A stretch of DNA of 22,272 nt from a virus: the IMG/VR virus record IMGVR_UViG_3300008050_000362, positions 1-22,272 of that record; one strand, 5' to 3'. Position numbers and translations under genes: made by a program. The notes under the pieces are model-generated. The model was not told the origin of the DNA, ran no database searches, and saw only the letters and a program-made list of their open reading frames with translations. Below are positions 21,530-22,272 of the stretch, in pieces (within the stretch, counting starts at the first letter, position 1; each line of letters opens with the position of its first letter).

Positions 21530-21537
21530 ACTATTTA
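21530..21537 (+). promoter_or_regulatory. Candidate late-promoter core ACTATTTA (5)
   Basis: This copy lies in the 154-base gap 21445-21598, the longest in the window, 62 bases before the next ATG. The context is AACGACTATTTATGAATG. I see no convincing terminator hairpin in this gap; AAAGGA at 21582-21587 is the ribosome binding site of the next gene. Confidence 0.45.
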
Positions 21538-21598
21538 TGAATGTAAATGGGATCCCCACGCCCAACACCTTGCTCACTTACAAAGGAAATAATATAAA

Positions 21599-22272
21599 AT
21601 GGCCATCACTTTAGTAGAAGATGTAGTTAACAGATTTATCGTTAACTCACCAGCAGATCACACAGCAGAAGAATACTCTGGAAACACAAACGTTTCCGCA
21701 ATCAACAGCGTCCTGGTATATTCTAGAGAGAATGTAAAAGTTTTCGCAAGAGTCACAGCAACTCAAGTATGGGAAACTCTCGGAGTTGTTGGTAATGACT
21801 TGGATTCTGTATCCGGTCACGGAACTGAGTACAGAAAAGATGCAGTATTCAACGTTACCACAATGGATCGCGTTAGTATTATATCATTGGGAGCAGAAAC
21901 AACTGCTCGCATCGTATTTAATCCATCACTTCCAACGGAGGGTCTTGAAAATGCAGGAGCCCTAACTTCAATGGGCGGCACAATGACTGCCCACATTCTT
22001 CCAGACACTAATGCAATATACGACTTGGGATCTGCTGAGAAAAAGATTAGACATCTATTCTTATCTGATAATTCACTATGGGTTGGAGATGAACACAAAG
22101 TTTCAATCTCTGGTGGCAAAATGAAATTCAGAAAAAGAAAGAAAAGCACAGTACCAGCCGCAGTTGCAGCAGCTTCTGGCGATGAAGGCGCAGCCTTAGC
22201 ACATGCAGGCGTAGCAACTCTTGCCGACATGAAGCTAGAACACTGGAGAGAGTTTATGAGAACCCTTCCAGG
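21599..22272 (+). CDS. Probable tail or fibre structural protein, 3'-truncated by window end
   Basis: The frame from ATG 21599 is open to the end of the window (224 codons plus two bases). The N-terminus (MAITLVEDVVNRFIVNSPAD) is followed by a beta-rich region. A block reading NAIYDLGSAEKKIRHLFLSD, then NSLWVGDEHKVSISGGKMKF (about 140-180), has the YDLGS...(K/R)xxxLxLS...xxxGD pattern found in many phage tail-fibre and tail-associated proteins. A short basic run (RKRKKS) and an Ala-rich segment follow. AAAGGA at 21582-21587 supports the start. The candidate promoter at 21530 lies upstream. The full role cannot be judged without the missing 3' part. Confidence 0.75.
   Translation, partial: MAITLVEDVVNRFIVNSPADHTAEEYSGNTNVSAINSVLVYSRENVKVFARVTATQVWETLGVVGNDLDSVSGHGTEYRKDAVFNVTTMDRVSIISLGAETTARIVFNPSLPTEGLENAGALTSMGGTMTAHILPDTNAIYDLGSAEKKIRHLFLSDNSLWVGDEHKVSISGGKMKFRKRKKSTVPAAVAAASGDEGAALAHAGVATLADMKLEHWREFMRTLP

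Noticed and set aside
21445-21598. Terminator or small RNA in the gap after the gp14-like gene
   Set aside because: Only short AT-rich pairings such as AGAAA/TTTCT are present, without a GC stem and T-run.

Overview
The window is a continuous late-gene segment of a T4-like tailed phage (myovirus head, packaging and neck module). All 24 genes I support are on the + strand, packed tightly with frequent start/stop overlaps. Hallmark proteins are a T4 gp17-type large terminase, gp20 portal, gp21 prohead protease, gp22-type scaffold, gp23 major capsid protein, and gp13/gp15/gp14-like neck and tail-completion proteins. Several small families (zinc-ribbon protein, MKKxELKK protein, YQVSG protein, small Cys-x2-Cys membrane protein) look to me like families of marine T4-like phages, so a marine bacterial host is likely. 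The sequence does not identify the host. Composition is AT-rich and AGA is the dominant arginine codon except in the major capsid gene.

Layout. 5-3160: a single gene joining an Mre11/gp47-type nuclease to a Rad50/gp46-type ATPase. 3213-4225: three small membrane or exported proteins resembling a lysis-associated cassette, with no endolysin visible. 4227-5389: a zinc-ribbon protein, a short helical protein and a conserved protein of unknown role. 5399-9022: terminase then portal. 9006-11403: three proteins of the prohead region, the last with a possible PD-(D/E)xK core and an N-terminal peptide resembling a capsid-targeting sequence. 11405-11852: a truncated copy of that peptide, a small membrane protein, a 16-residue Cys-containing micro-ORF and a terminator. 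11866-12471: gp21 protease. 12477-15372: an insertion, relative to T4, between gp21 and gp22, carrying a ParB/Srx-type protein, a small helical protein, ribosomal protein bS21 and two tandem paralogous probable virion proteins. 15479-18232: scaffold and major capsid protein, then a terminator. 18337-21444: gp13-, gp15- and gp14-like proteins. 21599-end: the start of a probable tail or fibre protein that runs off the window.

How it works together. Terminase fills the prohead through the portal. gp22 scaffold shapes the gp23 shell. gp21 then cleaves scaffold, gp23 and probably other (L/I)xE-bearing core proteins. gp13/14/15-like proteins close the head and join it to the tail. A repeated 8-mer, ACTATTTA, sits in five of the few intergenic gaps and is a candidate late-promoter core. 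At three of these gaps it lies within or between inverted-repeat arms next to the ribosome binding site, which suggests T4-like control of translation by choice of transcript start. No gap exceeds about 155 bases. I saw no tRNA, CRISPR array, integrase or insertion sequence.
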